A stretch of 64,000 nt of DNA from an uncultured Acidocella sp. (GTDB taxonomy: Bacteria; Pseudomonadota; Alphaproteobacteria; Acetobacterales; Acetobacteraceae): assembly GCF_946222605.1 (NCBI RefSeq), contig NZ_CAMIIE010000014.1, forward strand, positions 6,104 to 70,103. The letters are read 5' to 3'. The notes under the pieces were generated by a model. It did no database searches. It was given only the letters and a program-made list of their open reading frames with translations, and was not told where the DNA came from. The translations under genes were made by a program, and so were the position numbers. Positions 32,978 through 41,658 of the stretch are shown in pieces; the stretch's first letter is position 1, and every line of letters begins with the position of its first letter.

Positions 32978-34756
32978 TCAGGATAAGGAAGCGCGGTAGG
33001 CGCGCCAGCCGCCATGGGCGGTAATATCCACAGCCCCCTCCAACGCGTAGGCTTCACAAAGAAAGCCAGGATGTGTCGAGCCATCTTCCAAGGTGACGCG
33101 CCCGATCCCCATGGGGGCGGGGAGGGCGGCAAGGAATGCACCCAGCGCGTGCGCGCTCATTCCCCAAAGTTCGACGGCGAGTCCCGGCCCCGCAAAGCCG
33201 GGGCTATGCGCCAGCCCGGGTTTCGGCGGCGTGGTGGCGAGGGCGAATAATTTATAGTCAGGCGCGGTCCGGGCTTGGCGGATCAATTGCGCACCGAGCT
33301 GGGTCAATTCATGATTCAACACCATGCCCGAGAGATGCGCGCCGGCGACGACCAGCGTGACCTCATCCGTCATTGCCTCGTAGGCACCGGAGGGCTGGGC
33401 CCTGCTCAGCCCGGACCCTGCCCCCAGCGCTCTATGGAGTTTGTCCGCGTAGGCGCAGAGGCAGGCTTCCGAGAAGGCCGGGCCGATCAGCGTCACGCCG
33501 AACGGCATGCCGTTTGCAGTGAAGCCAGCGGGCAGCGCAATTGCGGCCAGGTCCAGAAGGTTTACGAAATTTGTATAGAGGCCAAGGGTTGAATTATGTT
33601 TGACCGGTTCGGCCAGCATCGCCTCGACGGTAAAGCAGGTCGGCGCGGTTGGCAGCAGCAAGGCATCGCATTTTGCCAGCTCGGCATTTGTCAGGTGCCG
33701 CAGGGCCTGGACCTTGTAGATATCGTCGAAGGCATCGGCGGCGGAAAATTTCATCCCACCTTCGACGATGCCGCGCACGACAGGATGCATCTCCGCCGCA
33801 TGGTCGCGCATGAAATCCCGCATGGCGGCGGTCCGCTCGGCCACGAAGGCGCCGTCATAGAGCAAGGCGGCGATCGTCCGGAATGGCGCGTAATCGATTT
33901 CGGTCAGCTCCCAGCCGAGTGCTTCAGCTTGCGCCAAAGCGGCGTCGTAGAGCGAGGCGGCCGCCTCATCCCCGGCAAAATCCCTGTCCTTGGCGGCAAG
34001 CACGCCAAGGCGTGGGCGCTGTGGCAAGGCGTGGGATGCGGGCGGGCGGGAATAGGCGTCCTGCGCGTCATAACCCTGCGCGGCTTCGAGAACGGCCATG
34101 GCATCCGCTGATGAATTTGCAAAAACCGAGATGCAGTCAAGGCTTTTACATGCCGGTACCATGCCGGTCGCGGAGAGGCGGCCGATTGTCGGCTTCAGCC
34201 CGATCAGATTATTGAACGCGGCGGGCACCCGGCCGGATCCCGCCGTATCCGTACCGAGCGAAAACGCCGCCAATCCCGCGCCCACCGCCACCGCCGAGCC
34301 CGAGGAGGAGCCGCCGGAAATGTAGGCCGCGTTGAATACCGAGCGTGGCGCGCCATAGGGCGAGCGGGTGCCGTTCAGGCCGGTTGCGAATTGATCGAGA
34401 TTGGTTTTGCCGAGCAGAATTGCACCGGCGGCGCGCAGGCGCGCGATGGTGACGGCATCCTGCGCTGGCATGTAGGCGAAGGCCGGGCAGCCGGCGGTGG
34501 TCGGGATGCCCATGACGTCGATATTGTCTTTGGCAACGAAGGGTATGCCGTAAAGCGCTTTCCCCTCTGGCCCGGCGGCCTCCAATGCGCTGGCCTGCGC
34601 CAGCAGCTCCTGCTCCGGTACCAGGCTGATGAACACCGCCTTGTCCGGGTAGGCGGCGATGCGCGCCAGCAAGGCTTTCACCAGCATGGTCGGGGTCAAA
34701 GCCCCGGTTGCGTAGGCGCTTTGCAGCGCGGCAAATTCGAGCAGCTCAGGGATCAT
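32978..34756 (-). CDS. atzF: Allophanate hydrolase
   Basis: Hydrolyses allophanate to ammonia and CO2. The 592 residues comprise an N-terminal amidase-signature domain and a C-terminal domain (about 450-590) of the AtzF type. The Ser-cisSer-Lys triad appears as Lys76 (FVAKDNID), Ser150 (GGSSSGSA) and Ser174 (GTDTAGSGRVPA), with the same spacing as AtzF as I recall it. It is the last gene in the riboswitch-led operon, two bases after the carboxylase stop, and would complete nitrogen release from guanidine via carboxyguanidine and allophanate. Confidence 0.94.
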   Translation of the reverse strand: MIPELLEFAALQSAYATGALTPTMLVKALLARIAAYPDKAVFISLVPEQELLAQASALEAAGPEGKALYGIPFVAKDNIDVMGIPTTAGCPAFAYMPAQDAVTIARLRAAGAILLGKTNLDQFATGLNGTRSPYGAPRSVFNAAYISGGSSSGSAVAVGAGLAAFSLGTDTAGSGRVPAAFNNLIGLKPTIGRLSATGMVPACKSLDCISVFANSSADAMAVLEAAQGYDAQDAYSRPPASHALPQRPRLGVLAAKDRDFAGDEAAASLYDAALAQAEALGWELTEIDYAPFRTIAALLYDGAFVAERTAAMRDFMRDHAAEMHPVVRGIVEGGMKFSAADAFDDIYKVQALRHLTNAELAKCDALLLPTAPTCFTVEAMLAEPVKHNSTLGLYTNFVNLLDLAAIALPAGFTANGMPFGVTLIGPAFSEACLCAYADKLHRALGAGSGLSRAQPSGAYEAMTDEVTLVVAGAHLSGMVLNHELTQLGAQLIRQARTAPDYKLFALATTPPKPGLAHSPGFAGPGLAVELWGMSAHALGAFLAALPAPMGIGRVTLEDGSTHPGFLCEAYALEGAVDITAHGGWRAYRASLS

Positions 34757-34758
34757 CG

Positions 34759-37700
34759 TCAGGACTCCGTGGTGATGACGCCGAGCCGTTGCCCGGCGCG
34801 AACAATTTGGCCTGGCCGTGCGGTCAGGCTGGTCAGGCGGCCGGTGGTGCTGGCTTCAACCCGCACCTCCATTTTCATGGATTCAAGGATCATCACAACA
34901 TCCCCGCGCTTTACCTGCGCCCCTGGTTCGGCCAGGATTTTCCAGATGCTGCCTGGAACCGGCGCGGCGATGGCGCGCCCGCCCGGCGGCAAGGCAATCT
35001 CCTCCGCCGCTGCTTGCGTGTCCGGCTCCTCAAACGAGTTCAGCCCCTTCGCGGCCCAATCCTCGCGCTCCGCCGCGAAGGCGCGGCGTTGGCGGGCCTG
35101 AAACGCGTCGATGCTCTGCGCATTCTGCGCGCAGAATTCCCGGTAGGCGCGCAGCGAAAACGTGCTTTCCTCGATCTGCAACGGATATTTACCTTGCGGG
35201 AAGGCAGCGCGGGCTTCGTTCAGCTCATCTTCTGAAACTTCCCGGAAGCGGATGCGGTCGAAATGGCGCAACAGCCAGGGCTTGCCGTCTTCGAAGGGGG
35301 GCGGCTGGCGATGCGTATTCCACACCTGGATGGTGCGGCCGAAAAGCTGGTAGCCGCCGGGCCCCTCCATGCCATAGATGCACATATAGGCACCGCCGAT
35401 GCCGACGGCGTTTTGCGGCGTCCAGGGGCGCGCGGGGTTATATTTGGTGGTGACCAGGCGATGCCGGGGATCATAAGGTGTCGCCACCGGCGCGCCGAGA
35501 TAGACATCGCCAAGCCCCAGTACGATGTAGGAGGCATCGAAAATGATCCGCTTTACCGCCTCGATATCCTCAAGCCCGTTGATGCGGCGGATGAATTCGA
35601 TATTGTCCGGGCACCAGGGCGCGTTCGGGCGGGTGGTCTCCTGATATTTGCGCATGGCCAGCTGCACCTGGCTGTCGTTCCAGGAAAGCGGCAGGCAGAG
35701 CGTGCGGGTTTTCATCTCCATCGTTTCAGGATCGGGCAGCTGCGGCAGAATATCCCGCACCGCCGCCATGATTTTTGCCGTATTGGTCTGCTCCGAATCG
35801 AAATGGATCTGCAGGGAGCGGATCCCCGGTGTCAGATCGATCACACCCTTCAGCGCACTGGCCGCAAGCGCGTCGCGCAGGGCCTGGGCGCGCAGGCGCA
35901 GCTCGAAATCCAGCTTCATCTCGCCGAATTCGATCAGCACATCCTCATCGCCGGCGCGCCGGATGACGACATCCTGGCTGGCGCTGATCACCGCGGGGGC
36001 GGCGTCCACGCGGGCGAAGCGAACCTTGTCGCCGGGCTTGAGCTGGCCGAGCTTCCAGAGATCCGCTTTCGTCACCACCGCCGGGCAGACGAAGCCGCCC
36101 AGCGAAGGCCCGTCCGGCCCCAGCAAAATCGGCATGTCGCCGGTGAAGTCGATCGCCCCGACCGCGTAGGCATTGTCGTGAATATTCGAGGGGTGCAGCC
36201 CGGCTTCGCCGCCATCGCGCCGCGCCCAGCTGGGTTTTGGGCCGATCAGCCGAACCCCGGTGCGCGCGGAATTATGGTGCACCTCGTAGGTGGCGCGGAA
36301 CAGGGTGGCGATGTCCTCCTCGGTGAAAAAATCCGGCGCCGCGTGGGGGCCGTAGCGTACCGACAAGGTCCAGCTGTGCGCCAATCTTGCCGGCGCGGGG
36401 GGCGGTTCGGGTGGTGCCGGCAAAGGCGGAGGGAAATGTAGGTTGTCGCCGGCGCGCAAGGCGGCGCCGGTGGTGCCGCCAAAGCCGCCCAGCGTGAAGG
36501 TGGCGGTGCTGCCGAGATAGGCGGGCGCCTTGAAGCCGCCGGACACCGCCAGGTAGGTGCGCTGGCCGGGACCGTCGATCATCCCCAGCTCCAGCACTTG
36601 CCCGGCCCGCACCTCCACGGCGCAATGGTAGGCTACCGGCTGCTCGTCCAGCAATGCGGGCATGTTGGCGCCGGAGAGCGCGATCCGTGTTGGCGCGAGA
36701 AAGCGCAAGCTCGGCCCGGTATGTGTGAGTTCGAGCGTGGCGGCGTCAAACGCATTGCCGAGCAGCGCGTTGGCGTGGGCATGGTGCAGATCATCCATCG
36801 GCCCGCTCGGCGGCACGCCGACCTCCCAATAGCCCAGCCGTCCCGGCAGGCTTTGCAGGCTCGATTGCGCGCCGGGGTCCAGCACCTCCACGGCCAGCGG
36901 GGTGAAGGTGAAATCCGCCAGGCTGCGCGTTGTCATCTCACCGGCCGCGAAGGCGGGCAAAGCGAGAATGGCCTTGAGATAATCGAGGTTGGTTTCAACG
37001 CCGAAAATGGCGCTGCGGCGCAGCCCGGCTTGCAGCTTGGCAAGCGCCTCGGCGCGGGTGGCGCCGGTGGCGATGAATTTCGCCAGCATCGGGTCGTAGA
37101 AGGCGGAGATTTCCGTGCCGGTTTCCACCCAGCTTTCCACGCGCAGCCCGGGCGGCGGCGTGAAGGCGCTCAATTGGCCGCTGGAGGGGGCGAACTGGTT
37201 GCCGGGCGCTTCCGCGTATAAGCGCACTTCGATGGCGGCACCTTGCGGTTTCAGAGCGGACGGGGCCGGCAGCACGAACGTCCCCGCCGCCTGTTCGATC
37301 ATCCAGCGGACGAGATCGATTCCATAAATTTCCTCGGTCACGCAATGCTCGACCTGCAGGCGGGTATTCACCTCAAGGAAATAGAACGCCCGCGCGTCGG
37401 CGTCATAGACGAATTCGACCGTCCCCGCCGATTCATATTGCACGGAGGCGGCCAGCGCGACGGCGCAAGCCTGCATGGCCTCCCGGATCGCTTCGGGCAG
37501 GTTGGGGGCGGGGGTTTCCTCGACCACTTTCTGGTTGCGCCGCTGCAAGGAGCAGTCGCGCGTGCCCAGCGCCACCACGCCGCCTTTGCCGTCGCCGAAA
37601 ATCTGCACTTCCACATGCCGGGCGCGGGCCACGTATTTTTCCAGGAACAAGGCGGCATTGCCGAAATTATTGGCGGCGAGCCGGGCGATGCTGTCATAGC

Positions 37701-38235
37701 TGGCCGCCAGCGCCGCCGCGTCATCGCACAGCACCATGCCGATGCCACCACCGCCGGCGCTGCTTTTCAGCATCACCGGGTAGGTGATGCGCGCGGCTTC
37801 GGCCAGGGCCTCCTCGCGGCTGGCCAGTACGCCGGTGCCGGGCAGCATCGGCACGCCGGCCGCCTTGGCCAGAGCGCGGGCGGTGTGCTTCAGCCCGAAA
37901 TCGCGCAGATGCGCGGGGCGCGGGCCGATGAAGCGAATCCCCGCCGCCTCCAGCCGCTCCGCGAATTCAACCCGTTCGGAGAGGAAGCCATAGCCGGGAT
38001 GCACGGCCTGGGCGCCGCTGCGCCGGCAGGCTGAGATGATCGCGTCGATATCGAGATAGCTCTGCGCCGCCGGGGCGGGGCCGATATGCACGGCCTCGTC
38101 CGCCGCGCGCACCGGCGGGGCAAATTGGTCCGCATCCGAATAGACGGCGACACTGGCGATGCCCATCTGCTTCAGCGTGCGACACACCCGGCCCAGAATT
38201 TCGCCGCGATTGGCGATGAGGATTTTGCTGAACAT
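34759..38235 (-). CDS. Biotin-dependent carboxylase: guanidine carboxylase (commonly annotated urea carboxylase)
   Basis: Single-chain carboxylase of 1158 residues. In order: biotin carboxylase (1-450; MLKSSAGGGGIGMVL for ATP, RDCSLQRRNQKVVEETP, FLEVNTRLQVEH), then the KipA/KipI-like carboxyltransferase region (about 470-1060; PGRLGYWEVGVPPSGPMDD, GGYQLFGRTIQVW), then biotinyl carrier (1080-1158; MILESMKMEVR, biotin Lys near 1121). It carboxylates guanidine (or urea) using ATP and bicarbonate. The guanidine-I riboswitch and two DUF1989 genes upstream favour guanidine. It lies three bases downstream of one DUF1989 gene and two upstream of allophanate hydrolase. All three domains are intact. 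Confidence 0.93.
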   Translation of the reverse strand: MFSKILIANRGEILGRVCRTLKQMGIASVAVYSDADQFAPPVRAADEAVHIGPAPAAQSYLDIDAIISACRRSGAQAVHPGYGFLSERVEFAERLEAAGIRFIGPRPAHLRDFGLKHTARALAKAAGVPMLPGTGVLASREEALAEAARITYPVMLKSSAGGGGIGMVLCDDAAALAASYDSIARLAANNFGNAALFLEKYVARARHVEVQIFGDGKGGVVALGTRDCSLQRRNQKVVEETPAPNLPEAIREAMQACAVALAASVQYESAGTVEFVYDADARAFYFLEVNTRLQVEHCVTEEIYGIDLVRWMIEQAAGTFVLPAPSALKPQGAAIEVRLYAEAPGNQFAPSSGQLSAFTPPPGLRVESWVETGTEISAFYDPMLAKFIATGATRAEALAKLQAGLRRSAIFGVETNLDYLKAILALPAFAAGEMTTRSLADFTFTPLAVEVLDPGAQSSLQSLPGRLGYWEVGVPPSGPMDDLHHAHANALLGNAFDAATLELTHTGPSLRFLAPTRIALSGANMPALLDEQPVAYHCAVEVRAGQVLELGMIDGPGQRTYLAVSGGFKAPAYLGSTATFTLGGFGGTTGAALRAGDNLHFPPPLPAPPEPPPAPARLAHSWTLSVRYGPHAAPDFFTEEDIATLFRATYEVHHNSARTGVRLIGPKPSWARRDGGEAGLHPSNIHDNAYAVGAIDFTGDMPILLGPDGPSLGGFVCPAVVTKADLWKLGQLKPGDKVRFARVDAAPAVISASQDVVIRRAGDEDVLIEFGEMKLDFELRLRAQALRDALAASALKGVIDLTPGIRSLQIHFDSEQTNTAKIMAAVRDILPQLPDPETMEMKTRTLCLPLSWNDSQVQLAMRKYQETTRPNAPWCPDNIEFIRRINGLEDIEAVKRIIFDASYIVLGLGDVYLGAPVATPYDPRHRLVTTKYNPARPWTPQNAVGIGGAYMCIYGMEGPGGYQLFGRTIQVWNTHRQPPPFEDGKPWLLRHFDRIRFREVSEDELNEARAAFPQGKYPLQIEESTFSLRAYREFCAQNAQSIDAFQARQRRAFAAEREDWAAKGLNSFEEPDTQAAAEEIALPPGGRAIAAPVPGSIWKILAEPGAQVKRGDVVMILESMKMEVRVEASTTGRLTSLTARPGQIVRAGQRLGVITTES

Positions 38236-38238
38236 CGT

Positions 38239-38853
38239 TCAGGCGCTGATCAAAATCTGGATCGGCGTCGGGGTGAAGCCGTTGCAGGGATTATTCACCT
38301 GCGGGCAGTTGGAGATCACCACCAGCACATCCATTTCCGCGATGAATTCGACATAGCCGCCAGGCTCGGAAACGCCGTCATCCACGGTCAGCTCGCCATT
38401 CGGGCGGATCGGCACATTCATGAAGAAATTCACGTTGGAGACCAGGTCGCGCTTATCCATGCCGTATTTGGCCAGCTCGGTGAGGAAATTCTCCCGGCAT
38501 GAATGCATGAAGCGGGTTTCATAGCCGAAGCGCACGATATTGCTTTCGCAGGAGCAGGCGCCCGCACAGCTATCGTGAAAGCCGCAGCTATCGGCGGTGA
38601 GTTTCACCATCGGCCGGCCCTCGTTGGAGCGCAGCACGGCGCCCGTGGTCAGGTCGTAGCGCCCGCCTTGCAGGGCGAGGGCGGCCAGCGTGTCCTGCGC
38701 CGAATAGCGCTCGCTCGTGTCCTGCGCGTTGTAGAACAGCGCATCCACCGCCTGCTGGCTTTCCAGATCGACGATGCGCATGGTCTGGCCCTGCTTCAGC
38801 ACCACCGAATAAGGGGCGCGGGCGGGCACGAAATGGTCAGAGATCAGGGTCAT
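38239..38853 (-). CDS. DUF1989 protein, carboxyguanidine deiminase subunit (urea carboxylase-associated protein)
   Basis: Cytoplasmic protein of 204 residues, one half of the heteromeric carboxyguanidine deiminase (CgdAB), which turns carboxyguanidine into allophanate plus ammonia. The Cys-rich stretch SCGFHDSCAGACSCESN (about 98-114), NVNFFMNVPI and NCPQVNNPCNGFTPTPIQI are family hallmarks and probably hold metal ligands. I do not assign A or B. It overlaps the upstream partner by four bases (ATGA) and precedes the carboxylase by three bases, indicating tight co-translation. Confidence 0.9.
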   Translation of the reverse strand: MTLISDHFVPARAPYSVVLKQGQTMRIVDLESQQAVDALFYNAQDTSERYSAQDTLAALALQGGRYDLTTGAVLRSNEGRPMVKLTADSCGFHDSCAGACSCESNIVRFGYETRFMHSCRENFLTELAKYGMDKRDLVSNVNFFMNVPIRPNGELTVDDGVSEPGGYVEFIAEMDVLVVISNCPQVNNPCNGFTPTPIQILISA

Positions 38854-39632
38854 TGCGCGAAATACCGATCATTATTGGCAAAACCGCGGGCGGCTTCGGC
38901 GGTGAAATGGCGGCAGAGATCGTCCGGGCCGGGAGGGGCAGCGCGCCAGGCGGTGTAGGCGAGCGGGCCGGTGGCCTGCTGCACCGGGCTGAGCGCATGC
39001 GGGGTGTTGGAGAGCACGAGCAGCAGATCCATCTCCGCGCGCAGCTCCAGCATGGCGCCGGCGGGCGGATTGCCGCGCCAGCGCATCACGCCCTGCGCAT
39101 CCACCCCGACCGGCGAGAACAGCGACAGCGCCGGGGCGACATCCCGGCGCGACAGCCCGAATTTGGCGGCACCGCAACGCAGATTATCCCGCCCATTGCG
39201 CCCTTGCGTCTGTGCCGGGCCGTTGGGGCCGATGATGCTGTCATGCCCCGCGCCGCTATCGGCGGTGATCGCGGCGAGCACGCGCCCCATATCCGAGAAC
39301 AGCACCCGGCCGGTGGTCAGGTTGGTGGTCCATTGCAGCTTGGTGGTGTCGCCGGCGTTGAAGCGCTCGGAGCTATCGGCTTCGTTCCACATGAACAAAG
39401 CCGCGCCGGGCGTGCCGTCGATGTTGGTCAGGCGCAGCGCCGCCCCCCGGCGCAGCCGCAATGCAGCGTACCAGCCGGGCGGAATCACATCCTGCGCGAT
39501 CACTGCCTCTGGCGGGATCTCCGGGAAGCTGGCGGCTGTTTGCGGGGCGGCGGCGCGGGCGCGGGCGGCGGCCTGCAGGGCTTCGTAGCGGGCGCGGTAA
39601 TCGGCCGGGCTGAGCTTGTCGAGGTCAAGCAT
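38850..39632 (-). CDS. DUF1989 protein, second carboxyguanidine deiminase subunit
   Basis: First full gene of the guanidine operon, 260 residues. The N-terminus LDKLSPADYRARYEALQAAARARAA is helical, and the DUF1989 core follows with LTNIDGTPGAALFMWN, ADSGAGHDSIIGPNG, NGRDNLRCGAAKFGLS and EMDLLLVLSNTPHAL. It pairs with the next protein, and the two differ mainly in Cys content. Its ATG overlaps the end of a 13-codon leader ORF and has no good ribosome site of its own, so it may be translated by coupling. Transcription is under the guanidine-I riboswitch. Confidence 0.9.
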   Translation of the reverse strand: MLDLDKLSPADYRARYEALQAAARARAAAPQTAASFPEIPPEAVIAQDVIPPGWYAALRLRRGAALRLTNIDGTPGAALFMWNEADSSERFNAGDTTKLQWTTNLTTGRVLFSDMGRVLAAITADSGAGHDSIIGPNGPAQTQGRNGRDNLRCGAAKFGLSRRDVAPALSLFSPVGVDAQGVMRWRGNPPAGAMLELRAEMDLLLVLSNTPHALSPVQQATGPLAYTAWRAAPPGPDDLCRHFTAEAARGFANNDRYFAQ

Positions 39633-39666
39633 CGGCGCGGCATCCGGTCAGGAACAGGGTCGTCAT
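39625..39666 (-). CDS. 13-residue leader ORF between riboswitch and DUF1989 gene
   Basis: Reads MTTLFLTGCRADA and stops at TGA 39625-39627, overlapping the DUF1989 start at 39632 by eight bases in another frame. ATGGGAG stands six bases before its ATG, while the DUF1989 ATG lacks a good site. The riboswitch would thus act on a start codon that feeds ribosomes into the operon. Very short, so coding is not certain. Confidence 0.5.
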   Translation of the reverse strand: MTTLFLTGCRADA

Positions 39667-39700
39667 GTAAACTCCCATCGTTGAACAGTCACGTCTCAGC

Positions 39701-39744
39701 GATGCGAGGGATACGTGGAGAGCCGACGCGTATCCCCACGCATC
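39701..39744 (-). promoter_or_regulatory. Hairpin downstream of the guanidine aptamer (candidate expression platform)
   Basis: Arms at 39701-39715 (GATGCGAGGGATACG) and 39729-39744 pair almost completely. The loop contains GGAGAGC on the plus strand (39717-39723). On the minus-strand RNA this is GCUCUCC, complementary to the GGAGAGC at the 3' end of the aptamer (39748-39754), giving a possible alternative pairing. There is no U-run after the hairpin, so an intrinsic terminator is not supported; control may be translational or Rho-linked. Confidence 0.5.
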
Positions 39745-39745
39745 C

Positions 39746-39851
39746 ATGCTCTCCCGGGCTTTTGTCCCGCCGTGCATCATGCGGATGTCTCCCGCATGAC
39801 CGCCGCTCTCGGACCAGCGCCGGGCATTTGCCCGGCCGGAACCCTAGCGGC
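39746..39851 (-). ncRNA. Guanidine-I riboswitch (ykkC-yxkD class)
   Basis: On the minus strand the conserved blocks appear in order: CGCTAGGGTTCCGG, a G-C hairpin with CCGGGCAAATGCCCGG, CTGGTCCGAGAG, a CATGCGG/CCGCATG hairpin, then GCACGGCGGGACAAAAGC and CCCGGGAGAGC. These are the hallmark sequences of the guanidine-I aptamer, an ON switch for guanidine transport and breakdown. It stands about 80 bases before the leader ORF of the carboxyguanidine deiminase operon. The rest of the 39667-40037 gap, towards the PaiB-like gene, shows no coding signal. Confidence 0.95.
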
Positions 39852-40037
39852 CTACAAAGAAGGTAAAGCAAAAATTATGCCGAAATCAAGCCGGCGCGGT
39901 TTCAAGGTTGGCGCTGGCAGCGCGGCGCGGTGCCGGGCAGGGCGGGGCGCATTTCTGGGCATCCTGCCGCAAATGCCGCCATTTCGCCGCCCGGCATTTT
40001 ACGGCATGATCGCCTCCCATCGAGGAGCCGCCTTGCC

Positions 40038-40661
40038 ATGTATGTGCCGCCCGCCTTTCGCGAAACCGAGCTTGCCGCCTTGCACGAGACCATGCGCGCC
40101 GCGCGCGTGGCGAATCTGGTGACAATGACGCCGGACGGGCTGTTCGCCACCCCCTTGCCGCTGCTGCTGGCGGCGGAGGAAGGCGACCACGGCACGCTCT
40201 ATGGCCATGTGGCGCGGGCTAACCCGCAATGGCAGCTGCCGGTCAGCGGCGAGGCGCTGGCCATCTTCATGGGGCCGGAGGCCTATATCTCGCCCTCTTG
40301 GTATCCCTCCAAGCAGGAGCATCACAAGGTGGTGCCGACCTGGAATTATATCACGGTGCAGGCGCACGGGCCGGTGGAATTCTTCGACGACCCGCAACGC
40401 CTGCTGGATGTCGTCACCCGGCTGACCACCCGGCATGAGCAGGCGCGCGCGCAGCCCTGGGCGGTGAGCGACGCGCCGGAGGCGTTTATCCGCGCCCAGC
40501 TCAAAGGGATCGTCGGGCTGCGGCTGCCGATCACAAGGCTGACAGGCAAGCGCAAGATGAGCCAGAATCGCAGCGCGGCCGACCGCAACGGGGTGGCGGC
40601 GGCGCTGCGCGAGAGCCCGGATGCGGCCGACCGCGCGGCGGCGCCCTGCATCCCGACATGA
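40038..40661 (+). CDS. FMN-binding PaiB-family protein
   Basis: Split-barrel flavin-binding protein of 207 residues. MYVPPAF at the N-terminus, GHVARANPQW, PEAYISPSWYPSK and VPTWNYITVQAHG, then GIVGLRLPITRLTGKRKMSQNR at the C-terminus are the PaiB family signatures. Family members were first named as negative regulators of sporulation and proteases; their enzyme activity is uncertain. GAGGAG lies ten bases before ATG 40038. It is divergent from the guanidine operon and convergent with kdgD, and appears monocistronic. Confidence 0.88.
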   Translation: MYVPPAFRETELAALHETMRAARVANLVTMTPDGLFATPLPLLLAAEEGDHGTLYGHVARANPQWQLPVSGEALAIFMGPEAYISPSWYPSKQEHHKVVPTWNYITVQAHGPVEFFDDPQRLLDVVTRLTTRHEQARAQPWAVSDAPEAFIRAQLKGIVGLRLPITRLTGKRKMSQNRSAADRNGVAAALRESPDAADRAAAPCIPT

Positions 40662-40676
40662 AGGGCGCCGTGCGGC

Positions 40677-41588
40677 TCAGCCCCGCCGGCGGTGCGGGGC
40701 GATCAGCGCGTCCAGCATCGCCTCTTCCTCGGCGGTGAGGTCGCAAAGCGGGCTGCGCACCTTGCCGGCGGCAAAGCCCTGCAGCCGCACCCCGGCCTTG
40801 ATGGCGGAGACGGCATAGCCCTTCTGCCGGTCGCGGATGGCCATGAAGGGATAGAAGAACTCCAGCAGGATCGTCTCGCACAGGGCGCGTTCGCCCTGGC
40901 GCAACGCCTTATAGAATTTCATCGCCAGCTCCGGGACGAAATTGAACACCGCCGAGGAATAGGTGGTGAAGCCCGCCCCCAGATAGGCTTCCGCGAATAA
41001 TTCCGCCGTCGGCATGCCGCCGAGATAGGTCAGCCGGTCCCCCAGCTTCGCCGTCACCTGACGCACCAGCCCGATATCGCCGGTCCCGTCCTTGAACCCG
41101 ACCAGGTTGGGGCAGGCCTCGCAGAGCCGCGCCAGCGTATCCGGCCGCAGCACCGCATTGTCGCGGTTATAGACCATGACGCCGATGCCGACGGACTGGC
41201 AGACCCGGCGTACATGCTCGTAAAGCCCGGCCTGCGGCGCATCGATCAGGTAATGCGGCAGCAGCAGGATGCCATCCGCCCCGGCCTTTTCGGCGCTACG
41301 GGCGATATCGATGGCGATCTCGGTGCCGTAGCCGCAGCCGGAGACGATGGCGGTCTGCCCGGCGGCTTCCTTGGCGGCGGCGACGATGGCGGGGATTTCC
41401 GCCGGCGCCAGCGAGAAGAATTCCCCGGTGCCGCCGGCGGCGAAGAGCACCGGCGCGTCATAGCCGGCGAGCCATTCGATATGGGATTGATAGCTGTCCG
41501 GCAGGAAGGCGCCCTGCGCGTCGAAATGCGTGACCGGAAAGGAGAGCAGGCCGGAACCCAGCCTGGTTTTGATGTCTTGCGGCTCCAT
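40677..41588 (-). CDS. kdgD: 5-dehydro-4-deoxyglucarate dehydratase
   Basis: Class I DapA-fold lyase of 303 residues, the usual family length. It converts 5-keto-4-deoxyglucarate to alpha-ketoglutarate semialdehyde, water and CO2 in glucarate/galactarate use. LLSFPVTHFDAQG at the start, GGTGEFFSL, VMVYNRDNAVL and NLVGFKDGTGDIG (Schiff-base Lys) are family signatures. I start at the MEPQDIKTRLGSGL methionine (41588). The upstream region holds a GntR-type operator at 41646-41658 overlapping the end of the regulator gene. The semialdehyde product is the substrate of the dehydrogenase at 52066-53640. Confidence 0.93.
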   Translation of the reverse strand: MEPQDIKTRLGSGLLSFPVTHFDAQGAFLPDSYQSHIEWLAGYDAPVLFAAGGTGEFFSLAPAEIPAIVAAAKEAAGQTAIVSGCGYGTEIAIDIARSAEKAGADGILLLPHYLIDAPQAGLYEHVRRVCQSVGIGVMVYNRDNAVLRPDTLARLCEACPNLVGFKDGTGDIGLVRQVTAKLGDRLTYLGGMPTAELFAEAYLGAGFTTYSSAVFNFVPELAMKFYKALRQGERALCETILLEFFYPFMAIRDRQKGYAVSAIKAGVRLQGFAAGKVRSPLCDLTAEEEAMLDALIAPHRRRG

Positions 41589-41645
41589 GGACGACCTTGT
41601 GATGTGAGACGGCCGACCCATAGCTTATTCATCATACAAATGTAA

Positions 41646-41658
41646 ATAGTGATACTAT
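41646..41658. promoter_or_regulatory. GntR/FadR-type operator upstream of kdgD
   Basis: ATAGT-GAT-ACTAT is a perfect inverted repeat. Its core TAGTGATACTA fits the FadR-subfamily consensus TNGTNNNACNA in both orientations. It overlaps the stop codon of the GntR gene and lies about 58 bases upstream of the kdgD start. A related site is found at 45331-45341. Confidence 0.65.

Noticed and set aside
39667..39745. Intrinsic terminator after the guanidine aptamer
   Set aside because: The hairpin at 39701-39744 has no following U-run on the minus-strand RNA.
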